From NCBI GenBank assembly GCA_037102815.1, contig BTPP01000005.1:496001-560000 (forward strand): 64,000 nt of DNA, read 5' to 3'. A model generated the notes under the pieces. It was given only the letters and a program-made list of their open reading frames with translations, was not told the origin of the DNA and searched no databases. The stretch's first letter is position 1. Every line of letters starts with the position of its first letter. This document shows positions 10,949 to 21,731 of the stretch, in pieces. A program made the position numbers and the translations under genes. The stretch is from Neurospora intermedia (lineage: Eukaryota > Ascomycota > Sordariomycetes > Sordariales > Sordariaceae).

Positions 10949-13900
10949 ACAGTTCCCGGCCACTTGGTCTGCCCGCTCTCCAGCCCAATCTTGGCCCACT
11001 TTGCCTAGAAGGTGGTCTCTCTCTCTCAGGTTACCAGGGCTCCAGAGGGGTCCGTCCGATGTGCTACCTTCTTGCTCCAAATCCATTATGGATAATCTGT
11101 GTATGTCATGCCATGCCCCTCGCCTGTTCTCTCTTCAGCTTGCCCTGGCATACCTTTTGCGGTGGGAGCGGGCACTTACCTGAGAGCTTCTTGACTTGCT
11201 ATTATCGCCATCCTACGCCCAGAAAGCTATGAGACTTACCTGGAGACCTTGATCATTCGGGTTTGGCATCCCCGTATGAGTGTCAATACTCGTCTCTACC
11301 CGTCTCCCTTTTCCGTAGCAAGATCAATTAGCCGCATCGTATCTTAGCAGCGGCGCGCGTTACTATGTGTCCGCTTGGACCTTAGCACAGAGAAGAACAG
11401 CGGCTTTAGTTTTTATCGTTCATCTCTCAGAGGGGGGAAGAAGGGGTTGGCAAAGAGAGAGTGAAATTGACAGAACGCTTGAGTCCATCCATCGTTCTTT
11501 TAAGTTGCTTCGTTGCATTTCCACAACCAAACTCTCATAACAACATGAGATTAAGCGGAGGATCATGATGAATTTGGAGAAGTAGGAGGAGGAGGAGGAC
11601 GGAGTTGACGGGGGGGAGAAAAAAATAAATAAAAGAAAGGAGGAGGAAGAAACAATGAGCAGAGAAGAATAAAATAATAGGAGGATATCGATCGCTTGCA
11701 AGGGAAAGAAGAAAAAAGACGGAGTTTTATGCTGCGTGATGATGATGGAAATGATTCGTGATGAAGTTGCTTTTTTCTTCTTCTTCTTTTTTCTCTATCG
11801 CAGTTTTCTTTTTGCTCTGCGCCTTGCGCTTTTGAGAAGCAAGATCAGATCAGATTAGGAAGGAAGGAAGGAGAATGCATGGTGGGATGGATGGATGGAT
11901 GGATGGATGGGGTGTTAGTAGGTAGACAATGATGATGCTTTTTTACTTACGTCAAGTCTGTCCTGTATCGTTTATTGGTGGTCGTTCGTGACTCATGTCA
12001 TGGTGGTGTTGTTGTTGTTGGCTATCGTGGAGATCAATATGACATGGGCGATATTGTTGACTTTGGTCCTTGATGGATAATGATTTCATCCAAGTCGACG
12101 GTGGACACTCAATGTCTGTGTTGTCGCCGAAGAGTTGTCCATGTCGTCCTCGTATCTGTTGTCCTCCTTGGTAATCCCAATGCTTCGGAGGTGATTGATG
12201 ACTCTCGCTAGACGTAGACGATCCCGAATGACAGAAAGCTTTTCACCGGCTTCAGGCCTTTTTTGCGCCCCCAAGGTCTCAACCAGTCAAGTGGAAGCCA
12301 CTCAGTGGATCGAATCGAATCGATCAGATAAGAGTAAAGAAGGAGAGGTAGGTGGGCCATGACTTGGAGGAAGCCATGTATGTGTGCTTGTGAGTCAGTC
12401 GGCCTGATTAGGGACCTGTGATGGTGTTCCGATCTCTTTTGGTCTTTTTCTTGCCGATGAGAATATTGGAGGTAAAAGCTGCGTGAAGGGTAGCGGAGAT
12501 TTGTAGCATTGGCTGCTTCGTGACGGTGAGGTACTTGCGAACGAGAACCGTGGCCGGCCGGGTGACGACTTGGTTGTCTTGTCTTGGTTGTGGTGTTGGG
12601 TCGTGAAAGGTTTTGACGACTGGTTTTGGGGGCCTTTCCTTCTGCTTTTGTCTCCGGAAAACGTTGGGGAGAGAAATAATTGCGGAGAGGGCGAGTTCGA
12701 GTTAGATTTGAGCAAAGTTGGTTGGTGTATTTCGAATTGCTGACGGAAACAGTGTTATGATGTTGTTAGGATGAAGTGTGAGACGGTTGTCTGTCACTGG
12801 GGGAGCGAACATTTCTCGGGCGGATTTGTAGCAGTGTGACTGTGCCCATGGTTGCCCATGGGGGTGTCACACTCGTGGCCTGGGGATTCGTGGAGGACTC
12901 GTGGACCACACGCCCTGGGCCTGGGTTGATGAGCAGTGTAGTGGGTTGGTTGCAGGAACCCCGCTGCACTAACAGCGGCTCGTGACACTGACGTCCGGAT
13001 GGAATACATGCCAGCCAGGCCTTGTAACGAGCGTCTTTGCGCCGACGAGGATTCTGGTATGTCGAACCACTCGTTGTAAATTCGGCCTTGTACTTTTTGG
13101 CGGTTGCGTTTCTTAATAAAATCACGATGTTGTGGTTTCGATAGACATGCTGTCATCGAGGGACAGCGACTCCGAGGCGCTTATAGGACTTCGGAGATGA
13201 GTTCGGAGACAGGGCCGTCATTGGGATATCCCTCCGCAGGGCAATCGCTGGCTCAGCTAGATTTGTAGGAGACAATCAACCGTCAATCCTATCGAAGAAA
13301 AGAGCTTCGAAATCAGTTCTCCTGTCTATCGCAAAGCATGATGAAAGAGGTGTCGTTGGGTTACTCACCGTCGCTCTTTCTCCGGACGGTTACCTGTATT
13401 CAGCGCAGCCATCGAGGTTCTTGCGCAGGGAGCAGGGAGAGGTCGGGGAAGTAGTAGAAGGCAATGCCAGTGATTGGGAGCATGAAGTGACATGGGAAGA
13501 CCGATGGATCAATTCCTGACTAGTTGAGGCTACGGTTTTCAATTTGCGAAAGGGAATTGGAGGGAGGAGGATGGGTTAGTTGTTGGTTGTTTGGTGGTTC
13601 GTTGTTGGTTGGTTGGCGGCGAATCCAGTGTCATGTTTTGGGGGCGGTTTGAGAGTTTTTGCGGGGGGGCCGGCGGCGGGAGGGGAGGAAGGCGGCACCG
13701 CTTTCAGCCTCCAGGGCAGCGGAGGGATTGCTCGCCCACAGCGCCCTCAACCTAAGGCATTTTGTGGCAGGCTTTAGGGTTTCATCCACCATCTCCCGCT
13801 CAACACGGGCAGCCAACTACCTAACAACTGGAAATATATGGGACGAGGTCTTCTTGTCCCACGATGGTCACAAAACCTTGCTCGCTTGAGGTAGCTGACC

Positions 13901-14303
13901 GTGATTCAGAAAACCATGAGGAAGCCATTCAATTATTATTGCGCAATTCAGTTGGATTCCTTGCAGAAAAGCTTTTTTTTTTTGTTGGTTTCATTGACAC
14001 CACCGACGCCGAATGCCTTCACTGTGAAAGTGGTGATGTTGCCAAACACCCAGTGCGTTGCTTAGTATGTTGTGCTACTTCCGGTGGGAATAAGCATGAT
14101 AATTGTTAGTACCATGACGGCATGAATCCACTGATGTCAGTGTCCCTGTTCGTGACATAAAGGGAAGTTGCGGTTTTCGAGTGACCGGACACAAGAACTC
14201 GACGAGCACCATTTTATTGTACTCGACCTTTCATCTTCTATCGAACAGCCAACTATCTATCCATATCCGACCACCTAGATCACCTACAAGCAAACGAATC
14301 GCC
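10949..14303. other. Gene-poor intergenic region
   Basis: In 3.35 kb I see no recognisable gene. It holds the 3' flank of the bromodomain gene, purine-rich stretches (11,570-11,720), a (GGAT)n run (11,885-11,910) and an A/T-rich block. Minus-strand frames at 12,395-12,715 and 12,766-13,156 are short, Ser/Pro/Arg-rich and without family signal. Two minus-strand splice-donor-like CTTACCTG sites near 11,176 and 11,236, and an ACTCACCGT near 13,364, would fit spliced antisense or non-coding transcripts, but nothing more supports this. Confidence 0.5.
11885..11910. repeat. (GGAT)6 microsatellite
   Basis: Six perfect GGAT units plus GG in intergenic DNA, next to shorter GAAG repeats at about 11,857-11,870. 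Confidence 0.95.
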
Positions 14304-14810
14304 ATGCTCGGCAAAATCCTCCTCACTATCGACGCCCTTATTCTCCTCATCGGTGCCCCGGTGGCCGACTACAATGAAACCCACATCTTTAATCCGGCCT
14401 GGAAGCCACATGCAAAGTATGCCCGCCTTGCCACATACTTACAGGAAAACACATAATGAACCAGCCTTGACAGATTCCATTGCGGCCAAACCATTACCCT
14501 ATCCGTGGTCCTGGGTCTCGCGACCCTCTTCTACACCTGGCTGCCATGCGGCCCAGCCAAATCAGGCCCGGTCCCCACACAGGCCGTACAGGTCGAGAGA
14601 CGTGAGCGGATAAAGGATTCTTTGCGCACGGCGGGCTTCCTCGGAAGTGTCTACTGGTTGGCAGGGTTGGCAGCCATCTTGTATCCCAACACTGCAGGAA
14701 CCGATCCCGAGTTCGGCGACATCACCGACTTCCCTCAAGGCAAAATGTTCCCGGTATTTGCTGGCTTGGCCATCTTGGGGGCATGGCTCGAGACGAGGCG
14801 CCTTAGATGA
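14304..14810 (+). CDS. Small integral membrane protein of unknown function (DUF6640-like)
   Basis: Two exons, 14304-14416 and 14474-14810, give 149 residues. The intron (GTATGC...GACAG, 57 bp) joins PHAK to FHCGQT, restoring a continuous block that matches fungal DUF6640 proteins, which often read PHAKFHNGQT. Hydrophobic segments lie at about residues 4-20 (ILLTIDALILLIGAPVA), 45-65 and 95-115, with a final one at about 130-145, so it is probably a 3-4 pass membrane protein. The conserved DYNETHIFNPAW follows the first segment. Family members are sometimes annotated as acetyltransferases; I see no such motif and give no function. The start ATG at 14304 follows a short pyrimidine/purine-mixed leader. 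Confidence 0.75.
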
Positions 14811-15805
14811 CGATGAGAAACCGAGGACGCGGCGGGTGACGAAGCGCGTGTTTCATGCTTCCTTGATGGGAAGACGGAAGCGGTATCGGTATAGCATTAC
14901 GTCTCGCCCTCCGCAGTGCATACATAAGAGGTACGTAGTGCTTTCGCCCTGCGGAGACCACTTACGCGGCCTTCACCCTGGGCTATCGATACATGACGCG
15001 TCCGGGCGCCGCCGGTGTGGCTTCGAGGGGGGTCCGGGAATAGGAGGGCCATGGGGGTATGGATCCGTTCAGGGAATCGTTCATTTACAAAGTTTGACTT
15101 GCGCTTGGACGGCGCATTGTATGTTTTTTTCTACTTTTAGTCGGCTTCTCGCCGATGAGTAGCATTTCACTTGTCTTGAATGCACATCCATTTCTTTTCT
15201 TTGTCTCAACTCTTCCTACCGAACCACTAATTTCACAGCGGAGTTACATCACACAACTCCATAGGCCCCGGATCTACGCCGATTCCCAGGACTTGGCGAC
15301 CGTGGAAACCCCGTTGATTGCCCCTGAAGTCCCGTCTTGGCAGGGACTTGGCACGGGCCGTCCCCCGGAGCGCTGATCCAGACCCGGGCCATTGCAACAC
15401 GGACACTCGTATCTCGCCGTCGTTTCAACCCCAACCTTCAGGTAGTCAGCTAGGTACCAGGTGCATCGTCCCGTCCGACAGGGCGCTGTGCACGGGACAT
15501 CCATCCCAACACCCCTCCAGCAGAAACCCATCTCGTTCCTCACCTTACTTCCGCCCCTCCGGTGCCTCTCGTTTAAGACCGAACCTTCCAAGTGACGCCA
15601 TCTTCCTTGATGCGCTTTACCCGACGGCGATCTCTCGCATTGACACCGCGTTTATTGCTACATCCCAAATACAGTATCGCCACTCGAAACTCACCAAACT
15701 ACTCCTGCTTGTCAAGTCATCTATACCCGGCAGCCCATCACGACCACGAATTCTCGAGGACACTCTGCCATCACTCCGCCATCAACCCAACTCGCCCACA
15801 GCGGC
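14811..15805. other. Intergenic region
   Basis: About 1 kb of 3' flank and the promoter/leader of the downstream SGNH-like gene. The stretch from 15,400 is rich in C and short CCATC-like motifs. A 173-codon frame at 15,318-15,839 overlaps the true start in another frame and shows no family features. Confidence 0.5.
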
Positions 15806-17512
15806 ATGGTCCTTCATGGCCAGCCATCCGGCACAATGAAGCCATGTGACTTTCAGGCGCTTCTCTCTTTCTTCTCAGCGCGAGTACTACACAAAGGACC
15901 TAGACTTTTACTGCAACTTGTCGTCGGGTCAACTCTCATCCTCGCCACTCTACTCGTCATCAGTAGGGGCTTTGGCGATGACATATCTTCAAACGATCTC
16001 TTCCGTTGGTCTGACAACCAAAGCGAAGACGACAAGGACGAAAAGGCACACTACGAGGTCCAGTCGCAACAACACCCTGGCGGACTCCGCGTTGTTGTCT
16101 TTGGAGAGGACGATGTAGCGACTCCTGTTTGGACGCAGGGAGAGAAGGAGATGCGTTCTCTTGGCTGGACCGAGCTTATGTGCCGGGAGGTTAGTCTGTT
16201 TTCATTGCCCGCTTTACCTCTTGATCGTTGCTAACGTGTATTTTGCCAGTTAAACTGCTCCCACTACCTCTCTTTCATACCTCCTAACATTCACCCGCCG
16301 GCACACCCCCTCATCTCGAACGATATCTACGTCGAAGCCGTCAGGCAGACGATCCAAAACACGACAAAGCTGAAAAAGTCCCAAGGTCCAGGCTACGATT
16401 ACACTTTTCAGCCTGGACTGTTCCCCGTGTCCAAAGCGTTACCAGACCTGAGTGCCCAAGTGACAGCCTTCCTAGAATTGCAAAACACAACCACCCTCCC
16501 AAAAGCGAATGAGACCCTCTGGGTCTTTAACTTGGGACAATGGGACGTCTGGTCACTAGCCACGCTCCCCATTGCCACAGGCAAGGCGGTCATCGATCAG
16601 CTGACCGACCATGTGATCGAGCAAATGGAGCGTCTCTATGAGAGCACCATGATAAAAGACACCACTGCGGTGTCTACCAACCCTAACCATCTCTCACGCA
16701 AGACCAATGCTGGTCCGATCAAGATCATAGATCCAGAAGTCTACAAAGCAAAATCCGGCGAAGCCACCGAGCCCATCTCTGGCTCCGCACAAAAGACAAA
16801 GACGCAGAACTCGTCGTCGAAACCCGAGACCTTTCGCGTCTTTTTTCCCAGCCTGTTCGACATCTCCATGGCTCCCGGGTGGAACTCCAACCGCCCGGAA
16901 ACACCATCCCCGCATTCAAAAGCCGAGCAGATGCGCAACGCGGCCAAGTTGACGGACACTTGGAACCAAGTCATGGGGGATAAGCTGTATGCGTGGGTGG
17001 ACAGATCGGACGTCATTGCGCCGGACGAGATTTATCTGGATACAGATAAAGTAGCAGACACATCACTTGATGGTCAGAACAGCGAACAAGAAGACGGGAA
17101 CGGGACGAAACGTAGCCCTACCAGCGATAACCGCAAGAAGACAACAAAATCTGCCGAAAATGTCGATAATCAGAACACGAACCCGAAACCCAAAAAGCAG
17201 GCGCCGCCAGTACGCGACTTCATCACCTACGACATGGTCAATTACATTACTTCCGCCCTGATAGAAGGCCAACTGCGTAGCTCTGGCCTCAGCGACGGGA
17301 ACGGCTTGGGCCAAAAGCCCATGACTCAGTGGTACAAGGAAGTATGGGAGCCATGTGTGAAGCCGGTCAAGTCGGAGACGGAGCTAGTGGTGGACTTGGA
17401 GGACGAGGGGTTGGTTATGCAGCAGCGACCAACTACAAATTCTACTACAGACTCCACAGATTCCCAGACGGAAACGGAAACTGCCACGGAGTTGGTGAAG
17501 GCTTTTGCTGAA

Positions 17513-17543
<31 letters not shown>

Positions 17544-17869
17544 AAGCCAAAGAAGTAGGGGTAGAATCAAGGAGGAGGAGGAAGAGGAGGAGGAGGCAAG
17601 AAGTAAGTACGACAGCGAAAGTGGAAGCGGAATCGGTGGCAGCGGAAGAAGCAGGAAAAGAGGCAGAAGCAGGAGAAGAGAGAACAGAGACGGTTTGCAA
17701 CGTCCCGGATGATTACCTCTTTTACACCCCGTTTACTCTGGGGTCGAGAGCCATTAGGGAGATTGCGAGAGAGGCGGCGGAGAAAGTAAGGAGGGAGGAG
17801 TCGTATAGGGCAGCGGAGGGGAAAGATGATGAAGGGCTTTGGGCAGGCGTTCAGGGACATCAGACATAA
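15806..17869 (+). CDS. Membrane-anchored SGNH-hydrolase-like protein
   Basis: Two exons, 15806-16189 and 16250-17869, are separated by a 60-bp intron with GTTAGT donor, GCTAAC branch site and GCCAG acceptor. The product is 667 residues; an alternative ATG at 15836 would shorten it by ten. One hydrophobic segment at about 34-53 suggests a type II signal anchor. LRVVVFGEDDVATP (94-107) followed by WTELMCRELNCSHYLSF resembles block I of fungal GDSL/SGNH-like proteins, and FNLGQWDVW (about 221-229) resembles block III. The usual Gly-Asp-Ser nucleophile position reads Gly-Glu-Asp here, so esterase activity is doubtful. The C-terminal third is low in complexity, with a ten-Ala run coded by (GCT)10 and an Arg-rich patch. 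Function is unknown; secreted-side carbohydrate or lipid deacylation would be the family guess. Confidence 0.65.
17513..17542. repeat. (GCT)10 coding microsatellite (poly-Ala)
   Basis: Ten GCT codons in frame encode a ten-Ala tract in the SGNH-like protein. It is a likely site of length variation between strains. Confidence 0.95.
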
Positions 17870-18626
17870 GTCATTGAGTTAAGCGAGGGTTGTACTATAG
17901 TTGAGTATGGTTGGTGGTGGGGTGCTTTGTTAGGGGTTTTTGTTGTATAATGCATGATTTTTCTATCTGTGATTTTGTTTATGTGGTTTCGAAACTTTGT
18001 CATTGTTGTTAGTGTCATTGTTGTTGTGAGAGTTGTGAGTCGTGCTGATGTTGATGTTGATGTTGATGTTACTGTCAACTGTATGGTGTCTGTCGTTAAA
18101 TCCGGACAATCACCGAGTGACCGACGCCGCCGCCGCCGCCGACCAACCAGCCAACCGAATCAACTGGTTTTTCTTTTTGGGAAAGAGCTCAATCAGGGTT
18201 CCATAATGGGACGCGTCATACAAAGGATGTCGCCGACAGGGTTAGCGGTGACGCGATACATAGTACTGAAAAGTGAAAACTGATCATCGCCGGTTCGGCT
18301 CCGAGCGGAAAAGGATTCAAAGTTTGAGTCAACGTCGAGTCAACGCCGTCGGAGTCAACATCGTCGTCAGCTTCTTGTACACCTTCTTTGGTGCGAATTA
18401 TTTCGAAAATATTCTTTACTCTGGTTCTTATATATTCGACCCTAATTTCCCGACTTTCACAATCATTTGTCATCCTCCGCTCATTCATCCATCTCTTTTT
18501 CATCTATTAGTCTAATACCTGGGTCACACCCGGGTACGATACCCTCAAAACCAATACCAACACCACCATCTCAAACTACCAAATCTGTTACAGAATCAAC
18601 AACCACACGACGAACAAACCTTCAAA
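17870..18626. other. Intergenic region with MFS-gene promoter
   Basis: This stretch holds a (GTTGAT)4-like run at about 18,045-18,070, a GCCGCC run at about 18,126-18,140 and a TATATA at 18,429-18,434. A C- and A-rich leader then leads to the start codon of the MFS gene. No gene is seen. Confidence 0.55.
18429..18434 (+). promoter_or_regulatory. Possible TATA box of the MFS transporter gene
   Basis: TATATA lies about 195 bp upstream of the ATG at 18627 and is followed by a pyrimidine-rich stretch suited to transcription start. The assignment rests on position and sequence only. Confidence 0.35.
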
Positions 18627-20153
18627 ATGCCTTCAGACCAACCACCACCACCCACCCCAACAATGACCACCCGCCTCCTCTCCCTAACCGGCCTCCCCTC
18701 CCTCCTCTCCACCCCCCGCGACGCCCTCCTCATAATCCTCAACCGCACCACCCGCATGCTCTCCTACGGCGCTTCCTCCCTCATCCTCGCCCTCTTCTTC
18801 TCCTCTCTGTCCTTCACCGACACCCAAATCGGCCTCTTCATGACTCTCACTCTGGTCGGGGACGTCCTCCTCTCCCTCCTCCTCACCCTCATCGCCGACC
18901 GCTTAGGCCGGCGCCGCACCCTACTCATCGGCGCAACCATGATGATTTGTTCTGGCGTCGTGTTCGCCACATGCGAGAACTATTTCGTGTTGCTGGCAGC
19001 GGCGGTGGTGGGGGTGATTAGTGCCACTGGGGGGGACTTTGGGCCGTTTAGGGCTATTGAAGAGTCGATGGTATCTGAACTGACGAAGGCGGAAACGAGG
19101 GCGGAGGTACTGGGGTGGTATGTTGCTATGAGTAGTGCGGGGAGTTGTGCGGGGACGGCGGTTGCGGGTAGGGTGGTGCAGTGGTTGGTTGAACACAAAA
19201 AGTGGGAGGGGAGGCAGGCGTATCATGCGGTGTTTTGGGGGTATGTGGTTATGGGGTTCGTTAATGTTGCGGGGGTTTGGGGGATGACGGAGCGGTGTGA
19301 GTTGGGAGGGGGGAAGGGAACGAAGGGAAAGGGGGTGCAGGTGCAGGTGCAGGTGCAGGTGTTGGAGCCGGAGACGGATGCGACGAGGGAGACGGAGCCG
19401 TTGTTGGCGGCGGCGGCGGGGCCGTCTGCTGCCCCTGTGGGAAGGGAAGATAGGGACGAAGAAGAAGAAGAAGAAGAACCAAAGAAGAAGCAAAAGGGAT
19501 GGTTCAAGGTGGAGATTTCCCGATCGACACTTTCCGTCATGCTCATTCTTTGGGCGCTGGTCATGGTCGACAACCTCGCGGATGGTATGGTCTCCATGTC
19601 TTGGACGACCTACTACATGGACCAAAAGTTCCATTTGCCCAAGTCGATGCTGGGCGACTTCCTGTCTGTCGCCTACTTCCTCGCTGCTCTGTCGTCCGTG
19701 TTTGCGGGACCACTGGCTCGACACATTGGCCTGGTCAACACCATGGTGTTCACGCACATTCCATCCTCGGCCGCGGTGCTCTTCTTCCCTATGCCCAAGA
19801 GCGTCACGGCGACTTTTGCCTTGCTGTTGGTCAGAGTCGGGCTGAACAACATGGACCAGGCGCCAAGGGCGGCGCTGATTGCGGCGGTGGTAAAACCCGA
19901 AGAAAGGACGGCGGTCATGGGCATCACGGGAACTTTGAGGACACTCGCGTCGACTATGGGACCGAGTGTCACGGGCGTGTTGGCGGACGGCGGAAGGTTT
20001 TGGGTGGCGTTTGTGGTGGCGGGTGCGCTGAGGTTGACGTATGATTTGGGGATCTTTACCATGTTTATTAATATCAAGTTGAACAGGCATGAAGAGGGAG
20101 AGCAGGCCGTGAGGGACGGGGACGAGGAGGAAGTTGAGCGGAGGAGTTCCTGA
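18627..20153 (+). CDS. Major facilitator superfamily transporter
   Basis: This intronless 508-residue frame starts at the ATG at 18627. The layout is typical of a 12-segment MFS protein: six N-terminal hydrophobic segments with the loop 2-3 signature DRLGRRRTL (about residues 91-99), a long cytoplasmic loop (about 220-290), then six more segments. The central loop is low in complexity, with four Val-Gln pairs from a GTGCAG repeat and a Glu run from GAA repeats followed by PKKKQK. LNNMDQAPRAALIAAVV and VMGITGTLRTLASTMGPSVTG are strongly conserved-looking segments in the C-terminal half. The substrate cannot be told from sequence. The protein probably sits in the plasma or vacuolar membrane. 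An alternative start at the second ATG (18663) would remove a proline-rich leader of 12 residues. Confidence 0.88.
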   Translation: MPSDQPPPPTPTMTTRLLSLTGLPSLLSTPRDALLIILNRTTRMLSYGASSLILALFFSSLSFTDTQIGLFMTLTLVGDVLLSLLLTLIADRLGRRRTLLIGATMMICSGVVFATCENYFVLLAAAVVGVISATGGDFGPFRAIEESMVSELTKAETRAEVLGWYVAMSSAGSCAGTAVAGRVVQWLVEHKKWEGRQAYHAVFWGYVVMGFVNVAGVWGMTERCELGGGKGTKGKGVQVQVQVQVLEPETDATRETEPLLAAAAGPSAAPVGREDRDEEEEEEEPKKKQKGWFKVEISRSTLSVMLILWALVMVDNLADGMVSMSWTTYYMDQKFHLPKSMLGDFLSVAYFLAALSSVFAGPLARHIGLVNTMVFTHIPSSAAVLFFPMPKSVTATFALLLVRVGLNNMDQAPRAALIAAVVKPEERTAVMGITGTLRTLASTMGPSVTGVLADGGRFWVAFVVAGALRLTYDLGIFTMFINIKLNRHEEGEQAVRDGDEEEVERRSS

Positions 20154-21731
20154 CGCAGCTTCAATTGCCAGAACTATCAGGATCGTCATAGTCTTTCTCC
20201 GGTTGACGACTAAGGAGTTGGATGTTGGATCATTGAACAATACAGGGTTGAAGGGATCTCGTGCCATCCCCCTCCGCTCCTTTTTTCCCACCCTGAGCAT
20301 GACACGGTCAAGTTCCATGATTCTCTTCATCCCCTTCGGGATTTGAGGTTCGCATATCTCTAGAGGTATACAATATCACCATACGACAGATAAGCGATAC
20401 GCTACCCGTTGAAAACACGAACCATTTTCTGATATCAGCATAGTGTTTGTCGCTTTTGTTACGAGCTTGCAAAACAGATAGGGCTGGACTGAACCTCAAA
20501 AGTATGTTTCGATATCAAAAACTTCGTTCTTGTCAGCTTCAAGGTTCACAAAGGTTTCTTTGCGCGGAAAATAACCAGAATAGATAAAAAAAAAAAAAAA
20601 AAAAAGAACAGCAGGGGATGCCGTTGTTGGCGTCGGCTTCTCAAGAGGATCCCTGGAGATTTCTGCAAGAGGCCCGTTTACCGCTCACTGAAGATTGGAT
20701 GCAACGTGCTGGCAACCTGCAGGACCTTGACGGTGGCTTGCACCATTGACTGCGGGATGGCGTTCCGGTCATCATCTTACACTACAACTACCTACATAAC
20801 ATTAACAGACATGCGTGGGACTTTCTATGATCACTGTTAGTTACTGTGTACATCGATCGGTATCACTGCCCTCCGTTTGGCTTCGATATGCAATGATGTT
20901 GATGGAGACTGAGCAAGCAAACGGTCACTTACCTCTTATCGACCGACAGCTCTCAATGATACCGTATATTCTTGAGATTGAGGTTCGGGTAGACACTTTT
21001 TGCGCAGGCATAAGCAGGGTGAACGGTGTTAAAAGCAGTAAAGAAGCATGTATGTATATAGTTGACCGACACCTTTAACCCTGCTTATGCCTGCGGAAAA
21101 AGTGTCCTGCCGCCCGAACCTCAATGACCAGAGAGTATACCGTATTTCCATAAGTCTGGCTTTCTGTTGCTCTTCCTGTTTTTTTCTGTAAACCTACGCT
21201 TGACGTCGATGCATCATCATCCGCGGCTCTCCACTTGCTTGACCTTCGTTAACCGTTGCTGCAGTTCACTTGGCAACTTCAAACTTGTCGCTGCGTCTCC
21301 AGGTAAGCAGTGGTTAGGGGTATATGGCAATTATCACCGATGCTGGACACTCTTCTGGATCTTCCGTTTGTATGACCCAAGCATCCTTTCTACCTTCTCC
21401 TCCTGATGTATTTTGCAGTCAATCGGCTTGTTGTTCTGTTTCCGCTCACGAGCTCTGTTCATGGGTGATCTCCCAGTCTTTTCGTCTTCAAAGGTGCGTA
21501 GTAACTCCTGCTCTGGGCCTCAAAAATATCCTAGCACTTGAGGTCAGAGCGCGCCAGTAGTTATCTATCTTGGCTTTTTGCTCCCAGTGCTGTACATGTA
21601 TTCAGTTCTAGGGTTTAGTCCTGGAGACTTGCTCTCCTTTGCTCGCCATCGTATGAAGTAGAGCCGAACTAACAACAAATCCAGAGCTCAGCATCAAACC
21701 CTATCTCAGCGGCTTACCCAACGTGCCTGCC
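20154..21731. other. Intergenic region containing an inverted-repeat element
   Basis: It holds the 3' flank of the MFS gene, an A20 run at 20,586-20,605, the inverted-repeat element described separately (20,968-21,136), and the promoter and leader of the RBR gene. Frames at 20,815-21,078 and 21,167-21,560 run through the repeat or the leader and show no family signal. Confidence 0.55.
20968..21136. mobile_element. Probable MITE with long imperfect terminal inverted repeats and 9-bp flanking direct repeat
   Basis: A 29-bp arm at 20992-21020 (from GACACTTTTTGCGCAGG) pairs with 21078-21106 with a single mismatch. The pairing resumes outward with TGAGGTTCGGG at 20979-20989 against CCCGAACCTCA at 21113-21123 after a 4-nt length difference. 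The nine bases ATACCGTAT stand on both sides, at 20959-20967 and 21137-21145. The element is about 169 bp with no coding capacity. A 9-bp target duplication with long inverted repeats is the pattern of Mutator-like (MULE) miniature elements, but the family call is inference. The 9-mer is itself almost palindromic, so it could instead be the outermost part of the inverted repeat. Confidence 0.6.

Noticed and set aside
9440-11086. Long minus-strand frame of 548 codons
   Set aside because: It lies opposite the bromodomain gene, is Leu/Arg-rich as expected for the reverse of C-biased codons, and has no domain.
12766-13156. Two overlapping minus-strand frames of about 120 codons
   Set aside because: No family signal in either; composition is typical of random frames.
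15318-15839. Plus-strand frame of 173 codons
   Set aside because: It lies in the leader of the SGNH-like gene in another frame, with no domain.
18921-20330. Minus-strand frame of 469 codons
   Set aside because: It is the antisense of the MFS transporter; His/Arg/Pro-rich composition marks it as a shadow.
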